DNA of 64,000 nucleotides from CAZDET01 sp964504335 (GTDB taxonomy: Bacteria > Bacteroidota > Bacteroidia > Chitinophagales > Saprospiraceae): NCBI GenBank assembly GCA_964504335.1, contig CAZDET010000007.1, forward strand, positions 1 through 64,000, given 5' to 3'. The position numbers and the translations under genes are program-made. Below, in pieces: positions 34,643-43,597 of this stretch. The notes beneath the pieces are model-generated. The model had not been told where the DNA came from. It did not search any database and saw only the letters and a list, made by a program, of their open reading frames with translations. Numbering within the stretch: position 1 is the first letter of the stretch; every line of letters begins with the position of its first letter.

Positions 34643-35768
34643 TCAATTCCTCCTCGGAGGTTTCTTGCTACTCTTCGGTTTGGTTGCTATTCGGTGCAAT
34701 GCCACTGACTTGCGCCAGGAATACACCAAAACCATCAACAAGGAATTCGTTGTGAGCGCCGATGCCACGGTAGAGCTCTCCAATCGCTACGGCAAAATCA
34801 ATATCGAAACCTGGGAACGCAATGCCGTTAAACTGGATATTCGCATCGTGGTCCAGACGAATTCTCAGGAAAATGCCAACGAAGTGTTCGACCGTATAAA
34901 TATCGATTTGTACAATAGTGCCTCCGTGGTGCGGGCAACCACCGAAATCGATAGTAAAGGCGGCCGATCCTGGTGGGATCGCATTTTCGGCGAAAATTCC
35001 CGCGACAAATTCAAAATTTATTACGATGTCAAAATGCCGCGCTCCGGGGCATTGGAGGCAACGGCAAAGTACTGTGATGTCAAAGCTATCGGCACCATAG
35101 CCGGCGAGACGAAACTCGATGTGAAATACGGAGATATCGATTTTGAAAACATCGAAAATGATGTTGAAATCGAGCTGGCCTACGGGGATGCCGCCATCAA
35201 ATCAGTACGCGAACTCGACCTCAGTCTGCGCTACGGTGAAATAGATGTGGAAACAGCTTCCGATGTGTCATTGAATACCCGCTATTCCAAAGTTCGAATC
35301 GATGCCCTCCAAAATGCGCGCATCGATACTCGATACGACGACTTTGTGCTCGGCGAAGTGAACGAGCTGAATATTGAAACGGGCTATTCCGACTTTCGGG
35401 TGAAATCCGCCAACGTAGTAACTATGGATGGGAACTACAGTGACTTACGCCTGGATGAGCTTTCAAAAGAGGTTACCACCGACATGAGCTACGGCGACCT
35501 CTCCATTGGTAAATTGATGCCGGGCTTCAGCCGGGTCCAACTAGAAGGCCGTTACTCCGATTTCGTAATCGGCCTATCGGATGAGGTGCAATTTTCGCTC
35601 GACATTGAGGCGCGCTACGCCGGTGTCAGTTATCCTAAAGACCGCATGGAAATCAATTACCTCGTCGAACAGGGGAACTCCAAGACCATACGCGGCAAAA
35701 CCAAGAACGGCGGCGGCGGAACCATCGAGGCCGAAATTGGATACGGCAGTATAAAATTGTACGATTAG
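34611..35768 (+). CDS. DUF4097-like exported beta-solenoid protein
   Basis: 385 residues with a signal peptide (about 1-30). The body is built of about twelve imperfect repeats of 20-22 residues with the core pattern aromatic Tyr-Ser/Gly-Asp/Lys-hydrophobic-x-hydrophobic, e.g. RYGKINIETW, KYGDIDFENI, RYGEIDVETA, RYDDFVLGEV, GYSDFRVKSA, NYSDLRLDEL, SYGDLSIGKL, RYSDFVIGLS and the final GYGSIKLYD. This pattern predicts a right-handed beta solenoid of the DUF4097/DUF4098 type. It overlaps the anti-sigma gene by 32 bases. A role as the regulated or sensed envelope component is inference from operon membership. Confidence 0.8.
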   Translation: MKRPITNKLSNQFLLGGFLLLFGLVAIRCNATDLRQEYTKTINKEFVVSADATVELSNRYGKINIETWERNAVKLDIRIVVQTNSQENANEVFDRINIDLYNSASVVRATTEIDSKGGRSWWDRIFGENSRDKFKIYYDVKMPRSGALEATAKYCDVKAIGTIAGETKLDVKYGDIDFENIENDVEIELAYGDAAIKSVRELDLSLRYGEIDVETASDVSLNTRYSKVRIDALQNARIDTRYDDFVLGEVNELNIETGYSDFRVKSANVVTMDGNYSDLRLDELSKEVTTDMSYGDLSIGKLMPGFSRVQLEGRYSDFVIGLSDEVQFSLDIEARYAGVSYPKDRMEINYLVEQGNSKTIRGKTKNGGGGTIEAEIGYGSIKLYD

Positions 35769-35817
35769 TTAGATAGACGTAGGTTCGCTATCTTCCGGTC
35801 ACTCAATCCCTGAAAGA

Positions 35818-37203
35818 ATGACGCTACAGTTTTGCGGCGCCGCTCAGGAAGTGACCGGAAGTGCGCACCTCCTCACCCTGGGAGATGGCTTCCGAATCCT
35901 CCTGGACTGCGGGCTCTACCAAGGAAGTTCTAACGACATGCGCCACTTCAATGAGCAGTGGCTATTCGAACCCGACTCCGTCGATTGCCTGATCTTATCG
36001 CACGCGCACATCGATCATTGTGGGCGAATTCCCAAGTTGGTGCGCGATGGCTTTGAAGGCCCGATCTACGCTACGCACGCCACGCGCAGCCTTTGCGCCA
36101 TCATGCTCCTCGATTCGGCCTACATCCAGGAGCGGGATGCGGAATACCACAACAAACGGCACCGCGACAAACGCGAACCCCTCTACCGATCGAAGGATGT
36201 AAAACCAGCCATGGAGCGCTTCGTCGGGTATGCTTACAACAAGTGGTTCGACTTGCGGCCCGGCTTGTCGGTCCAATTTCGCGACGCCGGGCACATCCTG
36301 GGTAGTGCCAGCATCACCTTGCGCATCGAAGAGGCCCACCGAACAGTCCACATCGGGTTCACCGGAGATATAGGCCGGCCGATGCGGCCCATCCTGCGCG
36401 ACCCCAAACCCTTACCCGCCTGCGATTATCTTATCTGCGAATCCACCTACGGCGACCGGGAGCACCTCGAAGCACCGGCCGAACACGATCGCCTCCTGAA
36501 AATCATTCGGGAAACCGTAATCGATCGACAGGGAAAGCTGCTCATCCCAGCCTTCAGCGTAGGGCGTACCCAGGAAATCGTCCACATGCTCGATCGCATG
36601 GAAAACACCGGAGAGTTACCCAAGGTGCCGGTCTACGTCGACAGCCCGCTGGCGGTCAATGCCACCACCGTCTTCGGGGCGCACCCGGAGTGCTACGACT
36701 CCGATTTGAACGAATACCTATTGATGGACGATAATCCGTTTGGTTTCAATGACTTGCAGTATATCCGAAAAGTAGAAGCCTCCAAAGCGCTCAATATCTC
36801 TCAGGAACCCAGCATCATCGTCAGTGCCTCCGGCATGATGAACGCCGGGCGCAGCAAGCACCATCTGGCCCACATGATTGCCGATCGCAAGAATACCGTG
36901 CTGATCGTCGGCTATGCCAGCCCCAATACTCCCGCCGGCAAACTGCGCGCAGGAGCCGAAACGATCCGCCTCTTCGGGGAGGAATACCCGGTGCGGGCGC
37001 ACATCGAAATCATGGATTCCTTTTCCGCGCACGCTGATCGGACCGAAATGCTGAATTTCCTGGAGGGGCAGCAACAACACCTCAAGAAGGTCTTCCTGGT
37101 GCACGGTACCATCGAGCGCCAGCAAGCGCTCCGCACGGCAATGTTGGTGAAGGACTTCAAGGAGGTGCTGATTCCGGAGTTAGGAGAGTCGGTGCATTTG
37201 TAG
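35818..37203 (+). CDS. beta-CASP MBL-fold RNA-processing nuclease (YSH1/CPSF-like)
   Basis: 461 residues. Metallo-beta-lactamase core with LSHAHIDHCGRIP (metal-binding HxHxDH about residues 61-66), FTGDIGRP (metal ligand Asp) and later SFSAHADRTEM and VHGTIERQQAL, plus the inserted beta-CASP domain (about 210-370: CESTYGDREH, KLLIPAFSVGRTQEIVHML) with motif GYASPNTPAG. C-terminal RNA-specificity segment present. These enzymes are endo- or exoribonucleases; the exact RNA substrate is unknown. Transcribed away from the sigma operon after 50 bases, with a TATCTT promoter-like box nearby (about 35790). Confidence 0.9.
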   Translation: MTLQFCGAAQEVTGSAHLLTLGDGFRILLDCGLYQGSSNDMRHFNEQWLFEPDSVDCLILSHAHIDHCGRIPKLVRDGFEGPIYATHATRSLCAIMLLDSAYIQERDAEYHNKRHRDKREPLYRSKDVKPAMERFVGYAYNKWFDLRPGLSVQFRDAGHILGSASITLRIEEAHRTVHIGFTGDIGRPMRPILRDPKPLPACDYLICESTYGDREHLEAPAEHDRLLKIIRETVIDRQGKLLIPAFSVGRTQEIVHMLDRMENTGELPKVPVYVDSPLAVNATTVFGAHPECYDSDLNEYLLMDDNPFGFNDLQYIRKVEASKALNISQEPSIIVSASGMMNAGRSKHHLAHMIADRKNTVLIVGYASPNTPAGKLRAGAETIRLFGEEYPVRAHIEIMDSFSAHADRTEMLNFLEGQQQHLKKVFLVHGTIERQQALRTAMLVKDFKEVLIPELGESVHL

Positions 37204-37335
37204 CAGATTCGACGATAAATGACAAGTTAGAGGGTTTGAAAAATGACTTGAACCCGGAACTGTTTTTTAGGGCAAACCTTCAACATTTGGTCCGGCTGAT
37301 ACATCTGGTTTTACCCCTTTACTACTCGAATTTAC

Positions 37336-37782
37336 CTACTCATTTCCGTCTGAGGGCTGCATCGATTCCACGACATCCGCCCGGTATACGAAGTAGTCGG
37401 TCTTTCCCTGCCAGGCGAAGGAGCGGTAGCGCTGTTTGTAGTACAATTTGACTTTTTGGCCCTGCAGATCCTGCAGGCGCTGGTAGAGTTCGTCGTCGGT
37501 GGTGGAGAAGGCCCAGATGGAGCCGCCCACGCCTGAGCCGTCGGCTTCGGTGGGGATACCTCCCACGTTGAGTTGCCCTTCGTAGGTTTTAAATATGGCG
37601 CCTTTTTTCGACACTTTGATCAGAAAGCCGGCCCGGCTGCCGTCGCTGTACGTCCAACCGCTGATCCAGACGTAGGCAGCTCCTCCCAGGGCCCCTAGCA
37701 GGAGGATGATCAATGAAATGCGGAGAATCCGGCGGCCGATAGATTGCGCACCTTCCTTGACGACGGTTTGAAATTCGCTCAT
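37336..37782 (-). CDS. small single-pass membrane protein, unknown function
   Basis: From the ATG at 37782 the product has 148 residues; the frame is open to 38052 but lies within the SWIM gene. One membrane helix at about 20-42 (LRISLIILLLGALGGAAYVW) is followed by TYSDGSRAGFLIKVSKKGAIFKTYEGQLN, a conserved beta-rich domain found in many Bacteroidota. I recall homologues sometimes carrying the name 6-phosphogluconate dehydrogenase; nothing in this sequence supports that, and a real gnd is at 19462. Same strand as the SWIM gene 41 bases upstream. Confidence 0.75.
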   Translation of the reverse strand: MSEFQTVVKEGAQSIGRRILRISLIILLLGALGGAAYVWISGWTYSDGSRAGFLIKVSKKGAIFKTYEGQLNVGGIPTEADGSGVGGSIWAFSTTDDELYQRLQDLQGQKVKLYYKQRYRSFAWQGKTDYFVYRADVVESMQPSDGNE

Positions 37783-37823
37783 GTTAAGTGGTTGTTCAGG
37801 TTGTCTGCCCCAAAGATACACTT

Positions 37824-39122
37824 CTATAGACCAATTACCCGTCCTTCGCTCACGATCGAAAGTGGAGTGAAAAGGCGTCCGGTCCATTCTCCGAATACCG
37901 TCATGGGCTTGCCACCACTGATGGACAGGACTTTCCAGACTGCCAGACCATCTGTGGGCTGTTGTAACTCGATGCGGGCACCGGTTCGGTCGAATAAATA
38001 GAGTACCTCTTCGACCAGTTGAGCCCGTACCTCGTCGAGGAGCACGGGCCAACTGTAGAGCCAGGGGTTGCGGGAAAGGGCCTCTGCAAAGGCTTCCGAT
38101 AGCTTTTCAAAATCGGAGAGCCCTTCGAGGCCGTCGTAGGCGGCCTGGTCAGAGACGGGCTCGGGAAACAGGCCCCGAAGCTGACTAGTGCCGGGATAGA
38201 AAAAAACGGAGCCGCGGTAGAGCGCTCCGGTCGACCAGTGCTGGGGCATCGGCTGATTGCCGTGGGCGAAATCCAGGAGTTGTGCGATGCGCTTGCTTTG
38301 CTCTCCCCGCAGGTATACGCGGCGAAAACGGAGTTCCTCTTCTCCTTCGAGCTGGCCGAGTACCAGCCAGCGATCTTCGATGGCGGGTTGTTGGTATACT
38401 TCTTCTTTGCGCAGGTTGAGACCACCGATCTGCACGAGCTCCCAGCGCTGATCGGCCGTGAGGGCATCGCGGTTTTGCCAGGTAGCGGTAAAGAAGTAGA
38501 GCCTTCCGAGTTCTTCGAGGAGGAGGTCGGGCCAGTTGGGATGGGCCAGCCAATCGGGCAGGTTCCGCAGCCGTCGGGCAATGCCGCCGAGCTTGTAATC
38601 TTGCATGCGGGTAGCGATCTGGAAAAAGTCGTCGGTTTGCTGTTCGGCTTCGGAGAGGCCCCGGCGGAGGCGATCGGCGAGCCAGCGCCGTAGCTCGGTG
38701 ATGCCCTGCGTCATTTCCGCCAGGCGCGCGGCGCGGCGATCGTTTGAAACGCGGGGAGGCGCATCGGGCCGCGGGCCGGCCGGCCGCTGGTCGAGCCACT
38801 CGGGACGTGTGCCGACCCGCAATTTCTCACTGCCGTTGATCAGGAATAGGAGTAGCGCAATGTTGTGGGGGCAAGGCCGCGCCCGGTTGCGACACGAACA
38901 GTGAAAGTGGCCGTGAATCAGGTGAACCGCTGTCTCAATCGGCTGTCCGTTGCGTGGCTCGTACACGCCCCAAAGCCATTCGCCGTCTCCGCCGAGCGAT
39001 TGCCAATTGTTACTAAAAAACAGCCCGCGGCCCCGGCTGAGGGCATGGCCGTCCGGAGCGAGTTCGCGCAGGCGCTCCCACGACCACTCCGGGCTCGCGG
39101 CTTTGGAATCGTCGGGAGCCAT
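37824..39122 (-). CDS. SWIM zinc-finger protein
   Basis: 432 residues. An N-terminal WSWERLRELAPDGHALSRGR segment is followed by the SWIM zinc finger around 74-90, with the spacing CxC...CPH (FHCSCRNRARPCPHNIALLL). The rest (about 120-432) is helical then beta-rich and unrecognised. In many bacteria SWIM proteins are encoded beside MoxR ATPase and VWA genes; none is here. The start codon overlaps the stop of rnc by one base (TAATG), so rnc and this gene are probably translated from one message. Function unknown; DNA or protein binding is suggested by the finger. Confidence 0.82.
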   Translation of the reverse strand: MAPDDSKAASPEWSWERLRELAPDGHALSRGRGLFFSNNWQSLGGDGEWLWGVYEPRNGQPIETAVHLIHGHFHCSCRNRARPCPHNIALLLFLINGSEKLRVGTRPEWLDQRPAGPRPDAPPRVSNDRRAARLAEMTQGITELRRWLADRLRRGLSEAEQQTDDFFQIATRMQDYKLGGIARRLRNLPDWLAHPNWPDLLLEELGRLYFFTATWQNRDALTADQRWELVQIGGLNLRKEEVYQQPAIEDRWLVLGQLEGEEELRFRRVYLRGEQSKRIAQLLDFAHGNQPMPQHWSTGALYRGSVFFYPGTSQLRGLFPEPVSDQAAYDGLEGLSDFEKLSEAFAEALSRNPWLYSWPVLLDEVRAQLVEEVLYLFDRTGARIELQQPTDGLAVWKVLSISGGKPMTVFGEWTGRLFTPLSIVSEGRVIGL

Positions 39123-39871
39123 TAGTCGTCGCTGTCATCGTTGTCGCTAATGCCCAGGGCGGCCATGGCTTTTTCGGAAGCGGTCTGCTCGGCGCTTTTT
39201 TTGTTGAAGTCATCGGCTGTGGCAACCCGGCGGCCATTCACCTCTACGGCGACCCGAAACCGGTCGCGCTTATCGTGCTTGTAGCGGGAGAGCAGCTTGT
39301 AATTGACCGACTGGCCATTTTTTTGGCACCACTCCAGGAGCTGACTTTTGTAGTTGTCGTCGTAGGTCTCCAGCTCGTGGACGTTCACGTAGCGCCGCAG
39401 AATGCGACGGATAACGAACTGCCGCGTGCGGTCGTAGCCTTTTTCCAGATAGACGGCACCCACCAGTGCCTCGACGGCGTTGCCGAGCATGGAACGGCTC
39501 AGGCGCATGTTGTTGAATTCGAGGAGCATTGCATCGAGGCCCATGCTGTCCCCAATTTGGTTGAGCGACTTCCGCTTGACAATTTTGGAACGCATCTTCG
39601 TCAGGAAGCCCTCGTCGCCGCTCGGGTATTTGCGGAAGAGGTATTCGGCAACGATCGTGCCGAGTACCGCGTCGCCGAGGTACTCCAGGCGTTCGTTGTT
39701 TTGCATGGCGTACGCCTTGTCGGAGGGCGTCGACTTGTGGGAAAATGCCAACTTGAAAATCCGCAGGTTAGCAGGGGTAAACCCAATAATCTGTCGGATG
39801 CGACCGGCTAATTGCCGTTCCTTGGCAAAAAACCGGTTGTAAAAACGCAATAGCCAAAGTATCACCTTCAT
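39122..39871 (-). CDS. rnc: ribonuclease III
   Basis: Cleaves double-stranded RNA in rRNA and mRNA processing. From the ATG at 39871 the product has 249 residues; the frame is open to 39949 but the extension is not family-like. Signature NNERLEYLGDAVLGTIVAEYLF (read in part, catalytic Glu and Asp) at about 67-88, and LGNAVEALVGAVYLEKGYDR for the second acidic pair; a C-terminal dsRNA-binding domain about 165-245 (SQLLEWCQKNGQ, FRVAVEVNGRRVATADDFNKK). It follows fabF on the same strand, matching the common acpP-fabF-rnc order. Confidence 0.95.
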   Translation of the reverse strand: MKVILWLLRFYNRFFAKERQLAGRIRQIIGFTPANLRIFKLAFSHKSTPSDKAYAMQNNERLEYLGDAVLGTIVAEYLFRKYPSGDEGFLTKMRSKIVKRKSLNQIGDSMGLDAMLLEFNNMRLSRSMLGNAVEALVGAVYLEKGYDRTRQFVIRRILRRYVNVHELETYDDNYKSQLLEWCQKNGQSVNYKLLSRYKHDKRDRFRVAVEVNGRRVATADDFNKKSAEQTASEKAMAALGISDNDDSDD

Positions 39872-40167
39872 TTTCAATTGAAATACAGAATCCGGCGCGG
39901 CAGTATCGATCATACAGGCAGCGCTCGAACCGGCGCGAAGGGGCATCAACCTAACGGCAGTAATGCTACGATAGAAGGTGAGTGGGAAAGTAGGGTTTAC
40001 GCGTCAGAGGGAGCGAGGAAGTGACGAACGATCAGATAGTGGATCGAATTTCTTGGGATTCCGAATCCTGTTGAGTGGGTATTCACAATCTCAAGAATAG
40101 ACCAGGTCGATCATCAAATCGGCCGCTTGTCTCTAACGGAAGATATCGCGTGCTTACGGCTGTAGAC

Positions 40168-41415
40168 TTATGCCTCGAAGCGCCTGAAAACGGTGGCCGA
40201 ATTATGACCACCAAACCCAAACGTGTTGCTGAGTGCTACCCGAACGTCTCGTTCCTGCGCTTCGTTAAACGTCAGGTTGAGTCGTGCATCGATATCCGGA
40301 TCATCCGTGAAGTGGTTGATCGTCGGGGGCACGAATTTATGTTGAATCGCCAGAATACAGGCGATGGCTTCTACCGCACCAGCTGCACCCAGCAGGTGGC
40401 CGGTCATGGATTTTGTGGAACTGATATTGACAGAGTATACCGTTTCGCCGAAAACCTGCTGCACCGCCTTCAATTCTGCAATATCGCCAAGGGGAGTTGA
40501 TGTTCCGTGGGTGTTAATATAATCAACGTCGGCGGTAGTCAGTTTAGCGTCCGCGAGGGCCTGGCGCATCACATTACCGGCTCCGAGGCCCTCCGGATGG
40601 GGGGCGGTGATGTGGTAGGCGTCGGAGCTGGCGGAGTAGCCACCGATTTCGGCAAAGATAGTTGCGCCGCGTTGTTGGGCGTGTTCGAGGCTTTCCAGCA
40701 AGAGGGCGCCGGCCCCTTCGCCGAGTACAAAACCGTCGCGGTCTTTGTCGTAGGGGCGGGAGGCTGTTTTGTAATCGTCGTTGCGGGTAGACAGGGCTTT
40801 CATGGCGTTAAATCCGCCGATACCGATTTTAGCAACGGATGCTTCCGACCCGCCGACCATAATAATATCAGAGCGGCCGAGCCGAATTTCGTCGCAGCCC
40901 ACCTGTAACGCATGGCCCGTAGAGGCACAGGCGGATACGGTACTGAAGCTGGGCCCCCGCAAGCCGTATCGCATGGAGATATGGCCGGAGGCCATGTTGG
41001 CGATCATTTTGGGAATGACAAACGGATTGTAGCGGGGCGTTCCGTTGCCACGTTCGAAGATTTCGATTTCGGATTCCAGCGACCGCAGGCCGCCAATGCC
41101 CGATGCCCAAATGACGCCGGCCCGATCCAGATCGATCTTTTCGAGGTCCAGGCCGCTATGTTGCATGGCCTCTTCTGCGGCCACGAGCGCGTAGATGCAG
41201 AAGTTGTCGAGGCGTCTGGCCTCGCGCGTATCCAGATGATCGGTTGCGGAGAAATTTTTCAGCTCGCAGGCAAACTGCGTCTTGAATTGCGAAGCGTCAA
41301 AATGGGTGATAAGATTTGCACCACTTACACCGTTCTGGAGAGCTTCCAGGTAGGCTGAAAGCGTGTTTCCAATGGGCGTGAGCGCCCCAAGACCGGTGAC
41401 GACGACCCGCTTCAT
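40168..41415 (-). CDS. fabF: 3-oxoacyl-[acyl-carrier-protein] synthase II
   Basis: Elongates fatty acids by condensing malonyl-ACP with acyl-ACP. 415 residues, the usual size. The active-site Cys is about residue 163 in STVSACASTGHAL, the two His residues are in NTHGTSTPLGD and KSMTGHLLGAAGAVE, and the C-terminus NTFGFGGHNS is conserved. It is preceded by acpP and followed by rnc on the same strand, the classic arrangement. The 296 bases between fabF and rnc hold only short non-coding stretches and a GGATTCCGAATCC near-palindrome (about 40057). Confidence 0.96.
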   Translation of the reverse strand: MKRVVVTGLGALTPIGNTLSAYLEALQNGVSGANLITHFDASQFKTQFACELKNFSATDHLDTREARRLDNFCIYALVAAEEAMQHSGLDLEKIDLDRAGVIWASGIGGLRSLESEIEIFERGNGTPRYNPFVIPKMIANMASGHISMRYGLRGPSFSTVSACASTGHALQVGCDEIRLGRSDIIMVGGSEASVAKIGIGGFNAMKALSTRNDDYKTASRPYDKDRDGFVLGEGAGALLLESLEHAQQRGATIFAEIGGYSASSDAYHITAPHPEGLGAGNVMRQALADAKLTTADVDYINTHGTSTPLGDIAELKAVQQVFGETVYSVNISSTKSMTGHLLGAAGAVEAIACILAIQHKFVPPTINHFTDDPDIDARLNLTFNEAQERDVRVALSNTFGFGGHNSATVFRRFEA

Positions 41416-41549
41416 AGGTTTGGCAATTTTGGGTGGGCGGAACTCAGATCAGAAAGAGAATCATTGGGGAGAAAGGCGATAACCGTCCGAAGGTAATCGG
41501 GCCAGATAAGACAGGCAAGAGTACTTCGGACGGTTGGACAGCAGGCCGG

Positions 41550-41789
41550 TTATTCTTTAACCTGCCCTTCAAGATACTCAGTCGCCTGACCAACGGTTTG
41601 AATGCTCTCGGCTTGCTCGTCTGGGATAGAGATATCGAATTCTTTCTCGAATTCCATGATCAACTCTACGGTATCCAGCGAGTCGGCACCCAGATCGTTG
41701 GTAAAGCTGGCTTCGCGAGTCACTTCCGACTCATCGACGCCCAGCTTATCCACGATGATCTTTTTGACTCTTTCTTCAATGCTAGACAT
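41550..41789 (-). CDS. acpP: acyl carrier protein
   Basis: Carries growing fatty acyl chains on a phosphopantetheine arm. From the ATG at 41789 the product has 79 residues, standard for ACP; the frame is open to 41900 but that part is non-coding leader. The attachment Ser is residue 37 in DLGADSLDTVELIMEFE, and the protein is strongly acidic throughout. On the minus strand a TTTCTTTG box (near 41823-41830) could be the -7 element. First gene of acpP-fabF-rnc. Confidence 0.97.
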   Translation of the reverse strand: MSSIEERVKKIIVDKLGVDESEVTREASFTNDLGADSLDTVELIMEFEKEFDISIPDEQAESIQTVGQATEYLEGQVKE

Positions 41790-42061
41790 GGTCAATTCGC
41801 ATTTATGGTTCACGAATGTGGCGCAAAGAAAAGCAGAACTACCTTGATAACCAAAGTTTTTTCTTAGATTTTGTAGTTCGCACACGTCGTGTGCCGCCAT
41901 CTCCCCAAATAAAAGTCTGAATCCTAAGCAGGATCAGGCTTTAATAAATATGAATTCAGCATATGAAGCGACTGCGCAAAATTTAATTTGGAGGTCTTTT
42001 ACAAGCTACTTATGTGGGGCAATTCGCTCGAAGAGCCATTGTGCAACTGACGGGATCAATG

Positions 42062-42069
42062 TACCTTCG
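42062..42069 (+). promoter_or_regulatory. -7-like promoter box TACCTTCG of pyk
   Basis: Differs from TAnnTTTG at one position. It lies 58 bases before the pyk ATG and, together with the family N-terminus, supports the start at 42128 over earlier in-frame codons. Confidence 0.45.
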
Positions 42070-42127
42070 CAGGCGTATTATTGTAAAAGATACACTTAGT
42101 TTCCCCAAGCTAATAAATCACCTCCAT

Positions 42128-43558
42128 ATGAAAATCGTCGACCATCAGAATACCAAGATCGTTGCCACAGTCGGTCCCGCCAGCAATTCCTATGAGAATC
42201 TGGTAGACCTGGTGCAGAAAGGGGTGGATGTCTTCCGGCTCAATTTCTCGCACGGTACGCACGAGCAGCATCTGGAGGTCATCAACCACATCACCTACAT
42301 CAACGATCAGTTTGGTACACACATCAGTATCTTGGCGGATTTACAAGGCCCCAAACTCCGAGTCGGGAAGATCGAAAACGATGGTCTCGACCTGGAAGAG
42401 GGGGAAATAGTTACGTTCACCAACGAAGAATGCCTGGGTACCAAAGACGGGGTGTACATGAGCTACGAGCAGTTTCCCACCGACGTGGAGGTGGGGGAGC
42501 AGGTGCTCGTCGACGACGGCAAACTGGTGTTCGAGGTGGTCGAAACAAACAAAAAAGACACCGTTAGGCTAAAGACGCTGTTTGGCGGAACCCTTAAATC
42601 AAATAAGGGAGTCAATCTTCCCAATACGGCGATTAGCCTGCCTAGCCTGACGGAGAAAGATATCAAGGACCTCGATTTTATGCTAACGCAGCCGGTAAAC
42701 TGGATTGCGCTGTCGTTCGTCCGGCACTCTAAAGATCTGAAGGACCTGCGCGCACGCATCGAAGCGCGCAACCATCCGGCAAAAATCATCGCGAAGATTG
42801 AAAAACCGGAAGCGGTGGCCAACCTCGATAAAATCATCAAGCACTCGAATGCCGTGATGGTGGCGCGGGGTGATCTCGGGATCGAAGTACCGATGGAGCA
42901 ACTACCGCTTATCCAGAAGGATATCATTCGCCGGTGCGTCCAGCGGGCGCGGCCCGTCATCGTTGCTACCCAGATGATGGATAGCATGATCACCAATCCT
43001 AGCCCCACGCGAGCCGAGGTGACGGACGTGGCCAATGCCGTACTCGACGGAGCTGATGCCGTGATGCTGAGTGGAGAGACTTCCGTGGGGCGCCACCCTG
43101 GTAAAGTGGTCGAGGCAATGAATAAGATCATCGAAGAGGCCGAAAAGCAATACACGATCAATTACCGGCCCCAGCCTTCCGCCAAGAGCCGGACCTTCCT
43201 CTCGGATGTCGTTTGCTTTAACGCGGCCAAAACAGCGGAAGAGATTGAGGCAAAGGCAATTGTCGGAATGACGAGCTCGGGCTACACGGCCTTCAAACTG
43301 TCCAGCTACCGGCCCAGCGCCAAAATCTACATCTTTTCCGACCGCATGCACATGCTCAGTACGCTCAACCTCTGCTGGGGCGTGCGCTGCTATTACTACG
43401 ACCGCTTTGCCTCTACCGATGAGACCATCAACGACGTGGTGGATATCCTCAAGGGACACGGCCGTGTTCAGACCCGGGATCGCGTGGTGAATACGGGAAC
43501 CATGCCGCTGCACCGGCGCTTCCGGACGAATATGCTGAAGGTGACGGAGGTGGAGTAG
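42128..43558 (+). CDS. pyk: pyruvate kinase
   Basis: Converts phosphoenolpyruvate and ADP to pyruvate and ATP. From the ATG at 42128 the product has 476 residues; the frame is open to 42014 but the longer form would include the promoter. N-terminal TKIVATVGPASNSYENL and GVDVFRLNFSHGTHEQH, active-site IIAKIEKPEAVANL, GDLGIEVPMEQLPLIQKDII and TQMMDSMITNPSPTRAEVTDVANAV (parts) are family hallmarks. The C-terminal allosteric domain is complete (VGMTSSGYTAFKLSSYRP). Divergent from acpP. The 40 bases after the stop hold a short GTGTGAAG-type repeat. Confidence 0.97.
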   Translation: MKIVDHQNTKIVATVGPASNSYENLVDLVQKGVDVFRLNFSHGTHEQHLEVINHITYINDQFGTHISILADLQGPKLRVGKIENDGLDLEEGEIVTFTNEECLGTKDGVYMSYEQFPTDVEVGEQVLVDDGKLVFEVVETNKKDTVRLKTLFGGTLKSNKGVNLPNTAISLPSLTEKDIKDLDFMLTQPVNWIALSFVRHSKDLKDLRARIEARNHPAKIIAKIEKPEAVANLDKIIKHSNAVMVARGDLGIEVPMEQLPLIQKDIIRRCVQRARPVIVATQMMDSMITNPSPTRAEVTDVANAVLDGADAVMLSGETSVGRHPGKVVEAMNKIIEEAEKQYTINYRPQPSAKSRTFLSDVVCFNAAKTAEEIEAKAIVGMTSSGYTAFKLSSYRPSAKIYIFSDRMHMLSTLNLCWGVRCYYYDRFASTDETINDVVDILKGHGRVQTRDRVVNTGTMPLHRRFRTNMLKVTEVE

Positions 43559-43597
43559 GTGAAGTGTGAAGAGTGGGGTGTGAAGTTTGGGGTGAAT

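Noticed and set aside
37236..37451. 71-codon frame downstream of the beta-CASP gene
   Set aside because: Its second half is the reverse complement of the small membrane protein gene and turns Arg/Ser/Pro-rich, typical of an antisense shadow.
37336..37782. Possible 6-phosphogluconate dehydrogenase name for the small membrane protein
   Set aside because: No dinucleotide-binding motif, only 148 residues with one membrane helix; a full gnd exists at 19462-20874.
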